Of a stretch of DNA of 64,000 nt, positions 29,265 through 38,056 are shown piece by piece. Source of the stretch: Microbispora hainanensis. Lineage in GTDB: Bacteria; Actinomycetota; Actinomycetes; Streptosporangiales; Streptosporangiaceae. The notes under the pieces are model-generated. The model had not been told where the DNA came from and made no database searches. It saw only the letters and a list, made by a program, of their open reading frames with translations. Position numbers and translations under genes: made by a program. Every line of letters starts with the position of its first letter. The stretch's first letter is position 1. Location of the stretch: contig NZ_CP108086.1 in assembly GCF_036186745.1 (NCBI RefSeq), positions 4,278,001 to 4,342,000 of the forward strand, in the 5' to 3' direction.

Positions 29265-30131
29265 ATGGCGGATCAGGACGCGGGGTCGCGCGGCGCAGGG
29301 GACGAGCCGCGCGGCCCGCGCCCGGAGCCGGAGACGGGGCCGGCCCGGCCGAGTGAGCCGACCACGACCAGCGGACCGGCCGGACCCGCCGGGCCGACCG
29401 CGCCTCTGCCACCTGGGAACACTCCCACGACGCCCTGGACCAGCCCGGCCGGCTCGCCCGGAGGCGCGGGGCCGGGATCGCCACGGACCGGGAACACGCC
29501 CGGAGGTGCGGGGCCAGGCTCACCTGGGATCGGCCTGGGAAACACGCCCGGAGGCGGGGCAGGCGCGGCCGGCACCAGTCCGGGAAACGTCGGGCCGGGA
29601 CCGGCGTGGACCGGCCCGGGGAACGTGGGGCCGGGATCGCCTTGGACCGGGCCTGGGGGCAGGCCCGGCGCGACGGGACCGTACGCGACCTGGGCAGGCT
29701 CCGCAGCCCCTGGTGGCCCCGGGCAGGGAGGCGTCGGCGCGCCCCCGACCGGCAGCGGGTATGCCTTCGGCCCCGGCGGCGCGGGATGGAACGCCCCGGG
29801 CTGGCACGACCCGCGGCCGCGGGTCGCCTCGGCCCCGCGGCCCGGCATCGGCACGCGCCTGGCGGCCCGGCTGCCCCGCGGACACGTGGGGCAACTCGTC
29901 GCCGTCGGCGTCGCGTCGGCGATCGTCGGAGCGCTCCTCGGCGGTGGCGTCGTCGCCATCACCGGCATGATCTGGGACCGGTCGCACGCGGGGACGACCT
30001 GGATCGGCGGAGACGACCGGCAGCGGTTCTTCCCCCGCGGCTTCGGCCAGGACGTGCCGCAGGGCCAGAACGGCCTGCCTCCCTGGTGCAGGCAGACCGA
30101 CGCCGGAGTGCGCTGCCAGGCGCCCGGCTGA
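29265..30131 (+). CDS. Gly/Pro-rich single-pass membrane protein
   Basis: A protein of 288 residues. Residues 1-190 are disordered and rich in Gly, Pro, Ala and Thr with repeats such as GNTPGGAGPGSP and GNVGPGSPWTGPG. One transmembrane helix lies at about 210-235. A short extracytoplasmic tail ends with two cysteines that could pair. The start is ATG at 29265 behind AAGGGAGA. Proteins with this layout are frequent in actinobacteria; some take part in secretion or envelope processes, but nothing specific can be assigned. Confidence 0.75.
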   Translation: MADQDAGSRGAGDEPRGPRPEPETGPARPSEPTTTSGPAGPAGPTAPLPPGNTPTTPWTSPAGSPGGAGPGSPRTGNTPGGAGPGSPGIGLGNTPGGGAGAAGTSPGNVGPGPAWTGPGNVGPGSPWTGPGGRPGATGPYATWAGSAAPGGPGQGGVGAPPTGSGYAFGPGGAGWNAPGWHDPRPRVASAPRPGIGTRLAARLPRGHVGQLVAVGVASAIVGALLGGGVVAITGMIWDRSHAGTTWIGGDDRQRFFPRGFGQDVPQGQNGLPPWCRQTDAGVRCQAPG

Positions 30132-30154
30132 GAGCTCGCGTTTCGTCTTCCCGA

Positions 30155-30190
30155 TAGGCGCGTGCCGGCGGAGGGGCCGGCGCGCGCCTA
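30155..30190. terminator. Long hairpin terminator
   Basis: TAGGCGCGTGCCGGC (30155-30169) and GCCGGCGCGCGCCTA (30176-30190) pair with one mismatch around a six-base loop, between convergent genes. Confidence 0.7.
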
Positions 30191-30311
30191 CGGGTCTTCC
30201 CCGCATCGGCGCCGTCGGTATCGAACTTCCATGGCGGTTGCCGGAGAGCCCGTGGTCGGCGCCGTAACCTCTTGCCGCGCCTGCGCGCATCCCCATCACG
30301 GCCACTCCCGC

Positions 30312-31028
30312 TCACTCTGAGCGCGGAGCAGCGCGATCGCCGTGTGCCGCCGCGAACCGATCGAGGAAGTCGAGGTCGTCCGCCGTGACCATCACGGCCA
30401 TTCTCGCGGGCGCTCTCCGCCGGTCGAAATAATCGCCGCCTTCGACGGTATTCGGCGTGCCGCTGTTTTCATTTGATTTGTTGTGGGGCCGGCGGGATTC
30501 GAACCCGCACTGTACGGCACCTAAAGCCGCGGTCTCCTGCCGTTGGACTACGGCCCCTTTTCCTCTTCCCTTTCCTGCGAAGTTCTCCGTCTGAGAATGG
30601 CAGTTCGGGCAGAGAAATCTCAGATTGTCTTTTCTGTTGTCCAGCCAGTTTCCGTTGATGTGCTCGATGTGCAATGTCAACGGCCGACCTTGCCAAGTGC
30701 CGCCTATCTTACAGTCTGCGCAGCGGTAGGGAACTCCCACTTCGCGAAGCGCCCGGCGAAGCTTCGTCGGCTTCTCGCGGGTGGCACCCGGGTGGTTCAG
30801 GACCAGCACCTGCGCCGGAAGGCTCCGCCGTGGTGACGCCTGCCCCCGCCTGTGGGCCTGGCCGAGGAAGTGGGATGTGTCGATGCCGAAGTGCTTGAGG
30901 CGGCGGCTGATGTGGGCGTGGGCGCCGCCCGACCAGGGGATGCCGAGATAGCGCAGCACGTCGGCGATGCTGGTCGCGCCGGCCGCCGCGTCGGCGAGCA
31001 GCTCGGGGGTGTATTTGTACTTCGCCAT
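30312..31028 (-). CDS. HNH endonuclease whose frame runs through a tRNA gene
   Basis: An open frame of 238 codons. Residues 1-65 form a helical DNA-binding-like module (LLADAAAGATSIADVLRYLG and ISRRLKHFGIDTSHF). The HNH nuclease domain spans about 95-145: zinc cysteines C103, C106, C140 and C143, the catalytic H123 in HIEHINGN, N135 and a final CPNCHS. There is no stop after the domain. The frame continues into a tRNA gene whose first base is the first base of codon 158, crosses it, and ends 55 codons later. The start ATG at 31028 has TAAATT seven bases upstream, so a leaderless mRNA is likely. The part after residue 157 may never be translated if the tRNA is excised. Confidence 0.8.
   Translation of the reverse strand: MAKYKYTPELLADAAAGATSIADVLRYLGIPWSGGAHAHISRRLKHFGIDTSHFLGQAHRRGQASPRRSLPAQVLVLNHPGATREKPTKLRRALREVGVPYRCADCKIGGTWQGRPLTLHIEHINGNWLDNRKDNLRFLCPNCHSQTENFAGKGRGKGAVVQRQETAALGAVQCGFESRRPHNKSNENSGTPNTVEGGDYFDRRRAPARMAVMVTADDLDFLDRFAAAHGDRAAPRSE
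30484..30557 (-). tRNA. Unusual tRNA, anticodon UAG, short variable loop
   Basis: The 74 bases fold as a complete cloverleaf. Acceptor stem GGGGCCG/CGGCCCC, D stem of three good pairs with a mismatched fourth, anticodon stem GCGGC/GCCGT with loop TTTAGGT, five-base variable loop, T stem GCGGG/CCCGC with loop TTCGAAT, discriminator A. CCA is not encoded. The anticodon UAG reads the leucine codon CUA, but bacterial tRNA-Leu normally has a long variable arm, which is missing here. The gene lies inside, and in the same orientation as, the HNH endonuclease frame, directly after its nuclease domain, so it has probably no promoter of its own. Amino acid identity is uncertain. Confidence 0.88.
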
Positions 31029-31085
31029 GCCCCGGAATTTATCGGCCGCGACCGACAATTCCGGGAGTGTGGCGAAAGGGATATC

Positions 31086-31553
31086 TCAGGAAATTCCCAG
31101 CTCTTTGGTGAGTCGGGCGACATGGCCGGTGGCCTTCACGTTGTAGAGGGCCTTCTCGACCTTTCCGTCCGGGTCGATGATGAAAGTGGAGCGGATGACG
31201 CCCATCACCGTCTTGCCGTAGTTCGTCTTCTCGCCGTACGCGCCGTACGCCTTGTGCACGTCGAGGCCGGTGTCGGACAGCAGCGGGAAGGTGAGCGCGT
31301 CACGCTCACGGAACTGCCGCAGCTTGGCGGGCTTGTCCTTGGAGACGCCCAGCACCACGTAGCCCTGCTCGGTCAGCGCGCCGAGGTTGTCGCGGAAGTC
31401 GCAGGCCTGCTTGGTGCATCCGGGGGTCATCGCCGCCGGGTAGAAGTAGAGGATGACCCGCTTGCCGCGGAACGACTCCAGCGAGACCTCGTTTTCGTCG
31501 GCGTCGGTCAGGGTGAAGTCCGGCGCGGGGTCGCCGGGCTGGAGCTTGCTCAT
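31086..31553 (-). CDS. bcp: Peroxiredoxin of the BCP (PrxQ) family
   Basis: A thioredoxin-dependent thiol peroxidase, cytoplasmic, 155 residues. The peroxidatic C46 and resolving C51 lie in TPGCTKQACDFRD, preceded by VILYFYPAAM. Normal length for the family. The start is ATG at 31553 with GGAGG at proper spacing. The HNH gene begins 57 bases downstream on the same strand but probably has its own promoter. Confidence 0.95.
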   Translation of the reverse strand: MSKLQPGDPAPDFTLTDADENEVSLESFRGKRVILYFYPAAMTPGCTKQACDFRDNLGALTEQGYVVLGVSKDKPAKLRQFRERDALTFPLLSDTGLDVHKAYGAYGEKTNYGKTVMGVIRSTFIIDPDGKVEKALYNVKATGHVARLTKELGIS

Positions 31554-31688
31554 CACGTCCTCCGGAAAAAGGTGACCCGCGGCGATCGGCGGGCAAGCGT
31601 CAACCAAACTACCGGCTCAGCCGCTGTGCGGGGCGACCGCCGGACCTGGCAGACTGATCACACACGAATACCACAGGAGGGGGATCGC

Positions 31689-32018
31689 ATGGCGGACACC
31701 GATCCCGATGCGCTGGAACGGAAGATCGAGCGCACGCGGGCGGAACTCGCTCGCACGGTCGACGCCATCGCGGACCGGGTGAGCCCGAAGCGGGTCGCGG
31801 GGCGCGGCGTCGCGAAGGCGAAGGCCAACGCGCGCGACTTCGTCACGTCGATGGGGGACATGGTCCTGGGGCCGCGCACGTACGCCCCGGCCGACGGCGA
31901 GGGCGAGGAGCCCGCGGAGTACGAGGCGCCCGACATCGCTCCGGTGCTGATCGGGATCGGCGTGGTCGTCGTCGTGGGCGCGGCCATCGTGCTGCTGCGC
32001 CGCCGCCGATCTCGCTGA
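31689..32018 (+). CDS. DUF3618 membrane protein
   Basis: A protein of 109 residues. The N-terminal helix with LERKIERTRAELARTVDAIADRV is the DUF3618 hallmark, and one transmembrane helix lies at about 83-103, followed by an arginine cluster. The function is unknown; relatives often accompany phage-shock-like membrane proteins. The start is ATG at 31689 after CAGGAGGGGG. Divergent from bcp and convergent with the next gene. Confidence 0.88.
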   Translation: MADTDPDALERKIERTRAELARTVDAIADRVSPKRVAGRGVAKAKANARDFVTSMGDMVLGPRTYAPADGEGEEPAEYEAPDIAPVLIGIGVVVVVGAAIVLLRRRRSR

Positions 32019-32069
32019 AACGCCGCTGGGCCGCCGGCCCACGGCGGACCGCTGAGACGCCGCGTGGCC

Positions 32070-32098
32070 ACGCCGCCGTGACGGGTTCACGGCGGCGT
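32070..32098. terminator. Bidirectional terminator hairpin
   Basis: ACGCCGCCGTGA and TCACGGCGGCGT form a perfect twelve-base stem with a CGGGT loop between convergent genes. Confidence 0.75.
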
Positions 32099-32139
32099 TC
32101 GCGTTCCCCGGCCGTGTCCGGAACCATCGAGACCGGCGG

Positions 32140-33315
32140 TCAGAGGAAGGTTTTGCCCTCGCCGCGATAGGTCGGGACCTCCTCGGTCACCCGATCGCCC
32201 TCGACCAGGTGCAGACCGGCGAAGCGTTCGCACAGCTCCCCGGCCTTCGCGTGGCGGAACCAGACGCGGTCGCCCAGACGGAGGTCGGCGGCGGCCTCGC
32301 CCAGTAGCGGCGTCTGCACCTCACCCGCCCCCTCGTCCGGGTGATAGCGAAGCCCCGCCGGCAGGTACGGCTGGGGCAGCCGGGTGGGCCCGGGGGACCC
32401 GGAGGCGGGGTAGCCCCCGCCGAGCACGGTCGCGACGTCCGGAGCCGGCTTGCGCACGACCGGCAGGGCGAACAGCGCCGCCGGACGGCCGGTGAAGCCC
32501 CGATAGAAGTCGAACAGCCGGGGATGGAAGAACCCCGAGCCCGCCGCGACCTCGGTGATCGCCCGCTCGGCGGCGGTCTTCTCGATGCTTCCCGTCCCGC
32601 CGCCGTTGACGAACTCCAGGTCGGTGACCTGGCGTACGGCCTGCACGATCCGGCCGCGCCGCACGACCAGCTCGCGGCGCGACCGTTCCTGCATCCACCG
32701 CACCGCGCGGCCGTACGGCCCCGGAACGTCGTCGCCCACCCCGGCGATCTGGGCCTCGTACGCCATGAGCCCGGTCAGCCGCACCCCGGGGCGCTTGACG
32801 ATGTGCGCGGCGATCTCGGCGGCCTGCTCGGGCTCGCGGATCGGCGACCGCAGCGCGCCCGCACGGAACGCGCCGCCGAAGGCCACGAACCCGGCGTCGA
32901 TGTCCAGGCACACCCGGATCCGGTGGGGGAGGCGCAGGCTCTCGATGAGGTCGAGGTGCTCGGGCGAGTCGATCACGACGGTGATCTCCCGCGCGGCGAT
33001 TTCGTCCGTCCCCAGGGCGCGCAGCGCGGTCCTGTCGGCCGTGGGATAGGCCACGAGCACGTCCCGCAGGCCGGTGGAGACCAGCCACAGCGCCTCGGGC
33101 AGCGTGAAGGCCATGATGCCCGAGACGCCGTCCATGCCCAGGATGCGTTCGAGCACGGCCCGGCAGCGGATCGACTTGCTGGCCACCCGGATCGGCTTGC
33201 CCCGGGCGCGGCGCACCATGGAGGCCGCGTTCGACCGGAGCGCGTCCATGTCGAGGACCGCGAAGGGCGGCTCAAGGTGGGCCGTCGCCTGGTCGAGGCG
33301 CTGTCGGTCGTCCAT
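32140..33315 (-). CDS. PLP fold-type III amino acid deaminase/aldolase
   Basis: A protein of 391 residues of the alanine-racemase-like barrel family that includes D-threonine aldolase and D-serine dehydratase. The PLP lysine is K47 in RVASKSIRC. Other segments include FVAFGGAF, LTGLMAYEAQIAG, VNGGGTGS and a C-terminal domain with GDRVWFRHAKAGELCERF, where His and Cys could bind the metal seen in D-threonine aldolases. The substrate is probably a D-amino acid or beta-hydroxy-amino acid; this is an inference. Single gene, start ATG at 33315. Confidence 0.85.
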   Translation of the reverse strand: MDDRQRLDQATAHLEPPFAVLDMDALRSNAASMVRRARGKPIRVASKSIRCRAVLERILGMDGVSGIMAFTLPEALWLVSTGLRDVLVAYPTADRTALRALGTDEIAAREITVVIDSPEHLDLIESLRLPHRIRVCLDIDAGFVAFGGAFRAGALRSPIREPEQAAEIAAHIVKRPGVRLTGLMAYEAQIAGVGDDVPGPYGRAVRWMQERSRRELVVRRGRIVQAVRQVTDLEFVNGGGTGSIEKTAAERAITEVAAGSGFFHPRLFDFYRGFTGRPAALFALPVVRKPAPDVATVLGGGYPASGSPGPTRLPQPYLPAGLRYHPDEGAGEVQTPLLGEAAADLRLGDRVWFRHAKAGELCERFAGLHLVEGDRVTEEVPTYRGEGKTFL

Positions 33316-33492
33316 GGGCGCAGCCTAATACGGCACCGCCGGGAAATACATGAGCGCCGTTCACGTTAACCGTGCCCGGGCAAAATCTCCGCCGTGGAGC
33401 GTTCATGATCGCGCAAGGCCGCGGGTGACCCGCCCGTCCCGCCGGTGCTCCGTGTACCCATGGTGAGGTGACTACCGGGCGGGCCCGGCACG

Positions 33493-34245
33493 GTGAGCGG
33501 GAAGGGTGAACGGCTGATGAGCGTCGTGCAGGGAATCCTGGCGGGTTCGTCGGCGAGGAGCGCCGACGGCGACGCCGAAGGCTCCGACGACGCCGGACAA
33601 GGCTTCGGATACGGCTTCGGATACGGCTCCGGAGGCGCCGAGAGCGCGGGCGGCGGCGACGGCGTCAGGGGCGCGGGAAGCGACACCGGCGGCGGACGCG
33701 CCGCGGCGGGCCGGAACGCCACGCGCCTCCTCCTGCCGGGCCGGACCCCGGCCGCCGTCGTGGTCGCCACCGTGATCGCCCTGCTCGGCTGGGTGTGCAC
33801 CGCCGTGGTCGTCGCCGTCATGCTCGGCATGTCCCTCGACTGGCGGCTGCCGCCCCGGCTGATGAACCTCACGACGTCGGACCCCGCCGTTCCCGCCGCC
33901 GGGGCCGGCATGATCGTCTGCGGTCTGGGGCTGGTGGCCCTCGCGCTCGTTCCCGGCCGTCCCCGGCTCATGCCCCTGGCCTGCTCGGACCCGCTGCTCG
34001 CGATGGGCCTGACCCGCTCCGGGCTGCGCCGTACGCTCGCCGCCTCGGCCCGCGAGGTCGAGCACGTGCGGCGGGCCGACGTCCACATCCTCCGCAGGCG
34101 GATCGAGGTCGCCGTGGTGGCCGACGCCGACACGACCGGCGCCCTGCTCCGCGAGGTCGGCGCGGCGGTCGGCGACCGGCTGTCGGGCCTCGGCGTCCGG
34201 TCCCGCCACGAGGTGGTCGTACGGCTGCGCAGGAGAGGGGGCTGA
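33493..34245 (+). CDS. DUF6286-type membrane protein (Asp23/AmaP system)
   Basis: A protein of 250 residues. A Gly/Ser-rich disordered N-terminus (about 80 residues, GFGYGFGYGSGG) precedes two transmembrane helices at about 97-118 and 135-155. The C-terminal domain has RSGLRRTLAASAREVEHVRRADV and a beta-alpha-beta like end, typical of DUF6286 proteins that accompany alkaline-shock (Asp23/Gls24) genes. The start is GTG at 33493; ATG at 33517 is possible. Followed one base later by amaP. No Asp23 gene is in the window. Confidence 0.72.
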   Translation: MSGKGERLMSVVQGILAGSSARSADGDAEGSDDAGQGFGYGFGYGSGGAESAGGGDGVRGAGSDTGGGRAAAGRNATRLLLPGRTPAAVVVATVIALLGWVCTAVVVAVMLGMSLDWRLPPRLMNLTTSDPAVPAAGAGMIVCGLGLVALALVPGRPRLMPLACSDPLLAMGLTRSGLRRTLAASAREVEHVRRADVHILRRRIEVAVVADADTTGALLREVGAAVGDRLSGLGVRSRHEVVVRLRRRGG

Positions 34246-34246
34246 C

Positions 34247-34738
34247 ATGCGTCCGCGATGGGGGAACCGCATCGGGCTCCTGCTGGTGGGCGTCGCGCTC
34301 GTCGCGGGAGGCTTCGGCCTGCTGACCGCCGTACGCCGGCGGCCCGGCGTGACCCTGATCGACGCGAGCGTGGCCGACGGGAGCGTCGTCGACGGGAAGC
34401 CGTGGGCGCTGCCCCTGCTGGCCGGGGCGGCGATGGTGCTCGCCCTGGTCGCGACCCGCTGGCTCTTCATGGCGCTCGGCTGGGGCCGGGTCGGCACCCG
34501 CACCGGCGCCGGCATCGCCATGCTCGGCGTGGCGTTGAAGGGGATCGACGGGATCGGCCGCATCTCGGTCAGGCTCGTGCGCGACGGCAGGGTGCGGGTG
34601 ACGGTGTCGCTCCGGCGGTCGGCCGACCTGCGGCAGGTGATCAGGCGGCTGGACGAGTCGGCGGTCTCACGCGTTCGCCGCGCGGTCGGCCGCGACGACG
34701 CGCTTGCGGTCGTTCGCCTGCACGTCCGCCGCCGCTGA
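34247..34738 (+). CDS. AmaP-like alkaline-shock membrane anchor
   Basis: A protein of 163 residues with two transmembrane helices (about 9-28 and 60-80) and a cytoplasmic alpha/beta domain, as in AmaP proteins that anchor Asp23 to the membrane. It follows the DUF6286 gene without a gap (stop at 34243-34245, ATG at 34247). Its last 72 bases overlap the end of the convergent glycosyltransferase-like gene, an unusually long overlap. The usual Asp23/Gls24 partner is not adjacent. Confidence 0.72.
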   Translation: MRPRWGNRIGLLLVGVALVAGGFGLLTAVRRRPGVTLIDASVADGSVVDGKPWALPLLAGAAMVLALVATRWLFMALGWGRVGTRTGAGIAMLGVALKGIDGIGRISVRLVRDGRVRVTVSLRRSADLRQVIRRLDESAVSRVRRAVGRDDALAVVRLHVRRR

Positions 34739-36094
34739 CCGGCCCTGCCTGCGCCACGGCGCGGGCGTCGCGCCCGTGCCGATGGCAAGCCCGGCGGCCA
34801 GGCAGGCGAGCGGCACGACCGGCACCACATAGCGGTGGTCGAAGGCGGCGATCAGGGGCGGCAGCAGGAGCAGGGCCGCCGCCGCGGTCCAGGGCAGCAG
34901 CGCCGTCCACCGCCGGGCGACCAGCCCGGCGAGCCCGGCCAGCAGGATCACCGCCAGCAGCGGCCCCCGCAGGAAGCCCTGCTCCTGATAGGCGCGCAGC
35001 AGGCCCGCGAACGGCTCCACTACCTTGGTGTCCCCGGAGCTTCCCTGGTAGGCGGTGGTCAGCTCGCCCGCCGTACGGCCGGCGGAGGCCACCTTGGACG
35101 TGAACGGCTTCACCGAGGCGGGGAAGACGTACGCGCTCTGCGGCCCGGGGGAGGGGTAGACCTTCCGGTCCCATTCGAACGCCCACATGGCGTCGTGCAG
35201 CCCGGTCATGAGGAAGTCGAGGGGCTGGCTGCGGATCGCCAGCGAGGCGAACTCGCTCGCCAGCCGGTCCTTGTCCTTCTTCACCCGCTGGATGGGCGAG
35301 TCGGCGTCCCAGATGTAGGCGGGCGCGGCCAGCCGGGGCCCCGACGGGCACAGCACCGCCAGCTCCTTCGGCGGCTCCATCACCGAGCAGTCGGCGAAGG
35401 TCATCGTGCGCGACCACAGCCACGTGCTGTTGCCGCCCAGCCCGTACGACCCGTGGGTGTCGTGGAACCAGACGGCATAGCCGCCGAGCACGGCGGACGC
35501 GGCGGCGAGCCCGGCGAGCGCGGCCTTCCATCGTCCGGCGAGCACCACCGGCAGCAGCGCCAGCGCGATCAGGGGCAGCCCGAGGGTGCGGGTGACCGTG
35601 GCGAACCCGAGCAGCAGCAGCGCCGCGACGACGGCCCACCCGCCCGGGCGGGGACGCCACAGCAGGATCGTCACGGCGGCCACGACCAGCGCGGTGAACG
35701 GCAGGTCCGCCATGACGAGGTGTTCGAGCTGGATCTGGTGGACGTCGAGAAGCACCGGCGCCGCCGCCAGCGCCGCGCCCCAGCCGGGCAGCCGGGTGCG
35801 GCGGCGCAGCAGCGCGTACACGCACACGGCCATGCCGAGACCGAGCAGATGCTGGACGATCACGACGGCGGTGACGCTGCCCAGCGGGCTCAGCGCCGCC
35901 AGGAACAGCGAGTAGCCGGACGGCCGTGAGGGCAGCGGCCGCAGGTCGAGCGCCGAGCTGAGGTAAGCGAAGGAGTCGGCCCAGAACCACAGCGCGGGCC
36001 GGTAGCCGAGCACGGCGAGCGCGCGCAGTGCGACGCCCGCCGCCAGCACGACCAGGAACGCCCGATGCGGGCGCAGCGCCTCGCGCCACCTCAC
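34667..36094 (-). CDS. Polytopic GT-C-like membrane glycosyltransferase
   Basis: A protein of 475 residues with about ten transmembrane helices. An acidic motif after the first helix ([10 protein letters not shown]) and the layout of helices with one large extracytoplasmic loop (about 215-370) resemble GT-C enzymes that use polyprenyl-phosphate sugars. No specific family can be named. The start is GTG at 36094, seven bases after GGAGGAGGG. Convergent with and overlapping amaP by 72 bases. Confidence 0.75.
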   Translation of the reverse strand: MRWREALRPHRAFLVVLAAGVALRALAVLGYRPALWFWADSFAYLSSALDLRPLPSRPSGYSLFLAALSPLGSVTAVVIVQHLLGLGMAVCVYALLRRRTRLPGWGAALAAAPVLLDVHQIQLEHLVMADLPFTALVVAAVTILLWRPRPGGWAVVAALLLLGFATVTRTLGLPLIALALLPVVLAGRWKAALAGLAAASAVLGGYAVWFHDTHGSYGLGGNSTWLWSRTMTFADCSVMEPPKELAVLCPSGPRLAAPAYIWDADSPIQRVKKDKDRLASEFASLAIRSQPLDFLMTGLHDAMWAFEWDRKVYPSPGPQSAYVFPASVKPFTSKVASAGRTAGELTTAYQGSSGDTKVVEPFAGLLRAYQEQGFLRGPLLAVILLAGLAGLVARRWTALLPWTAAAALLLLPPLIAAFDHRYVVPVVPLACLAAGLAIGTGATPAPWRRQGRSAAADVQANDRKRVVAADRAANA

Positions 36095-36264
36095 GTGACG
36101 GCCCTCCTCCTCGCCGGGAAGTCACCACGATATTGGCGAGCGGCACATGCGTCACATTCGAGACGTCACCGCGCGGGCCCTCACGGACGGCGGCGTGCTC
36201 AGCGCCACCTCCGGCACCGCACCCGTCCCCGCCGCCGTGCCCGGCGGGGGCGGGGACGCGGGGA

Positions 36265-37638
36265 TCAGCACTCGATGACGTTGACGGCGAGGCCGCCGCG
36301 CGAGGTCTCCTTGTATTTGTCGAGCATGTCCCTGCCGGTGTCGCGCATCGTCTTGATCGCCTTGTCGAGCGACACGAAGTGGCGGCCGTCGCCGCGCAGC
36401 GCGATGCGGGCGGCGGCGATGGCCTTGATCGAGGCGACGGCGTTGCGCTCGATGCACGGGATCTGGACGAGCCCGCCGATCGGGTCGCAGGTCAGGCCGA
36501 GGTTGTGCTCGATGCCGATCTCGGCGGCGTTCTCGACCTGCTCCGGCGTCCCGCCGAGCGCCTCGGTGAGGCCCGCCGCCGCCATCGAGCAGGCCGAGCC
36601 GACCTCACCCTGGCAGCCCACCTCCGCGCCGGAGATGGAGGCGTTCTCCTTGAACAGCACGCCGATCGCGCCCGCGGTGAGCAGGAAGCGGATGACGCCG
36701 TCCTCGTCGGCCCCTGGAAGGAAGCGCATGTAGTAGGACAGAACGGCCGGCACGATGCCGGCGGCGCCGTTGGTCGGCGCGGTGACGATCCGGCCGCCCG
36801 CCGCGTTCTCCTCGTTGACGGCCAGCGCGAACAGCGTGACCCAGTCCATCGCCCGCAGCGGGTCGGCGCCGTCGGCCTCGCTCTGCAGCCGCCGATGGAG
36901 CTGGTGGGCCCGTCGGCGCACCTTGAGGCCGCCCGGCAGGACGCCCTCGCGGCTGGTGCCGCGCCGTACGCACTCGGCCATCACCGCCCACAGATGCAGC
37001 AGGCTGGAGCGGATCTCCTCCTCCGTACGGCCGAAGGCCTTCTCGTTCTCCATCATCACGCCGGAGATCGACAGGCCCGTGTCGGCGCAGTGCGCGAGCA
37101 GTTCGTGCGCGGTCGTGAAGGCGTACGGCAGCACCGTGTCGTCGGGCTTGATCCGGTCGGCGCCGGTGGCGTTCTCGTCCACCACGAAGCCGCCGCCGAC
37201 CGAGTAGTACACCTTCTCGCGCAGCACGGTGTCGTCGGCGTACGCCGTGAACCGCATGCCGTTCGGGTGGTGGGGCAGCGACAGTTTGCGCTCGAAGACG
37301 AGGTCCTCGCCGACCACGAACGGGATCTCGTGCACGCCGTACACCGTGACCGTGCCGCTCGCCCGCATCGCCGCCAGCCGTTCGTCGACGGTGTCGACGT
37401 CGACCAGTTCGGGCTTGTCGCCGGACAGGCCGAGCAGGACCGCCTTGTCGCTGCCGTGGCCCTTGCCGGTCAGCCCGAGCGAGCCGTACAGGATCGCCTC
37501 GATCCGGGTCACCTTCTCCAGCAGCCCGTCCTGGTGCAGCCCGCGGGCGAACCTGTGCGCCGCCGCCATCGGACCGCCCGTGTGCGAACTGGACGGTCCG
37601 ATGCCCACCTTGAACAGGTCGAAGACGCTGATCGCCAT
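36265..37638 (-). CDS. sdaA: L-serine ammonia-lyase SdaA (iron-sulfur type)
   Basis: Deaminates L-serine to pyruvate. The single-chain enzyme of 457 residues shows the N-terminal [20 protein letters not shown], the GTVTVYG region, and the three iron-sulfur ligands C342, C384 and C395 ([19 protein letters not shown]) at the same spacing as the E. coli enzyme. It lies 25 bases after gcvH on the same strand and is therefore probably under the glycine riboswitch, linking glycine breakdown through serine to pyruvate. Confidence 0.96.
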   Translation of the reverse strand: MAISVFDLFKVGIGPSSSHTGGPMAAAHRFARGLHQDGLLEKVTRIEAILYGSLGLTGKGHGSDKAVLLGLSGDKPELVDVDTVDERLAAMRASGTVTVYGVHEIPFVVGEDLVFERKLSLPHHPNGMRFTAYADDTVLREKVYYSVGGGFVVDENATGADRIKPDDTVLPYAFTTAHELLAHCADTGLSISGVMMENEKAFGRTEEEIRSSLLHLWAVMAECVRRGTSREGVLPGGLKVRRRAHQLHRRLQSEADGADPLRAMDWVTLFALAVNEENAAGGRIVTAPTNGAAGIVPAVLSYYMRFLPGADEDGVIRFLLTAGAIGVLFKENASISGAEVGCQGEVGSACSMAAAGLTEALGGTPEQVENAAEIGIEHNLGLTCDPIGGLVQIPCIERNAVASIKAIAAARIALRGDGRHFVSLDKAIKTMRDTGRDMLDKYKETSRGGLAVNVIEC

Positions 37639-37663
37639 TGACCGTCGCCCTTCGCGCCGTCTG

Positions 37664-38056
37664 TCAGGACTCGCCGGAGGTCAGCGCGGCGTACTCCGCG
37701 GCCGACAGCAGGTCGTCGGGCTCCTCCTCCACGCGCACGCGGAACAGCCAGCCCTCGCCGTACGGGTCGGAGTTGACCAGCGAGGGGTTGTCCACGACGG
37801 CGGAGTTGATCTCGACGATCTCGCCGCCGACCGGCGCGAAGATGTCGCTCACGGACTTGGTGGACTCCACCTCGCCGACCGCGTCGCCGGCCGCGATGGT
37901 CGCGCCGACCTCGGAGTGCACCTCCACGTAAACCACGTCGCCGAGCTGCTCGGCCGCGTACGCCGTGATGCCCACCGTCACGGTGCGGCCGTCCTCAAGC
38001 CCGGCCACCCACTCGTGTTCCTTGGTGTAGCTCAGGTCGTCCGGAATGGTGCTCAC
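37664..38056 (-). CDS. gcvH: Glycine cleavage system H protein
   Basis: A lipoyl carrier of 130 residues. The lipoylated lysine is K67 in [10 protein letters not shown]; the N-terminal TKEHEWV and the GDVVYVEV strand are typical. The start is GTG at 38056, overlapping the gcvT stop as GTGA, with AGGAGGAGC upstream. gcvP is not in the window. Confidence 0.96.
   Translation of the reverse strand: MSTIPDDLSYTKEHEWVAGLEDGRTVTVGITAYAAEQLGDVVYVEVHSEVGATIAAGDAVGEVESTKSVSDIFAPVGGEIVEINSAVVDNPSLVNSDPYGEGWLFRVRVEEEPDDLLSAAEYAALTSGES

Noticed and set aside
30484-30557. Amber-suppressor tRNA
   Set aside because: The anticodon itself is UAG, which pairs with CUA (Leu). A suppressor of the UAG stop would need CUA as anticodon.
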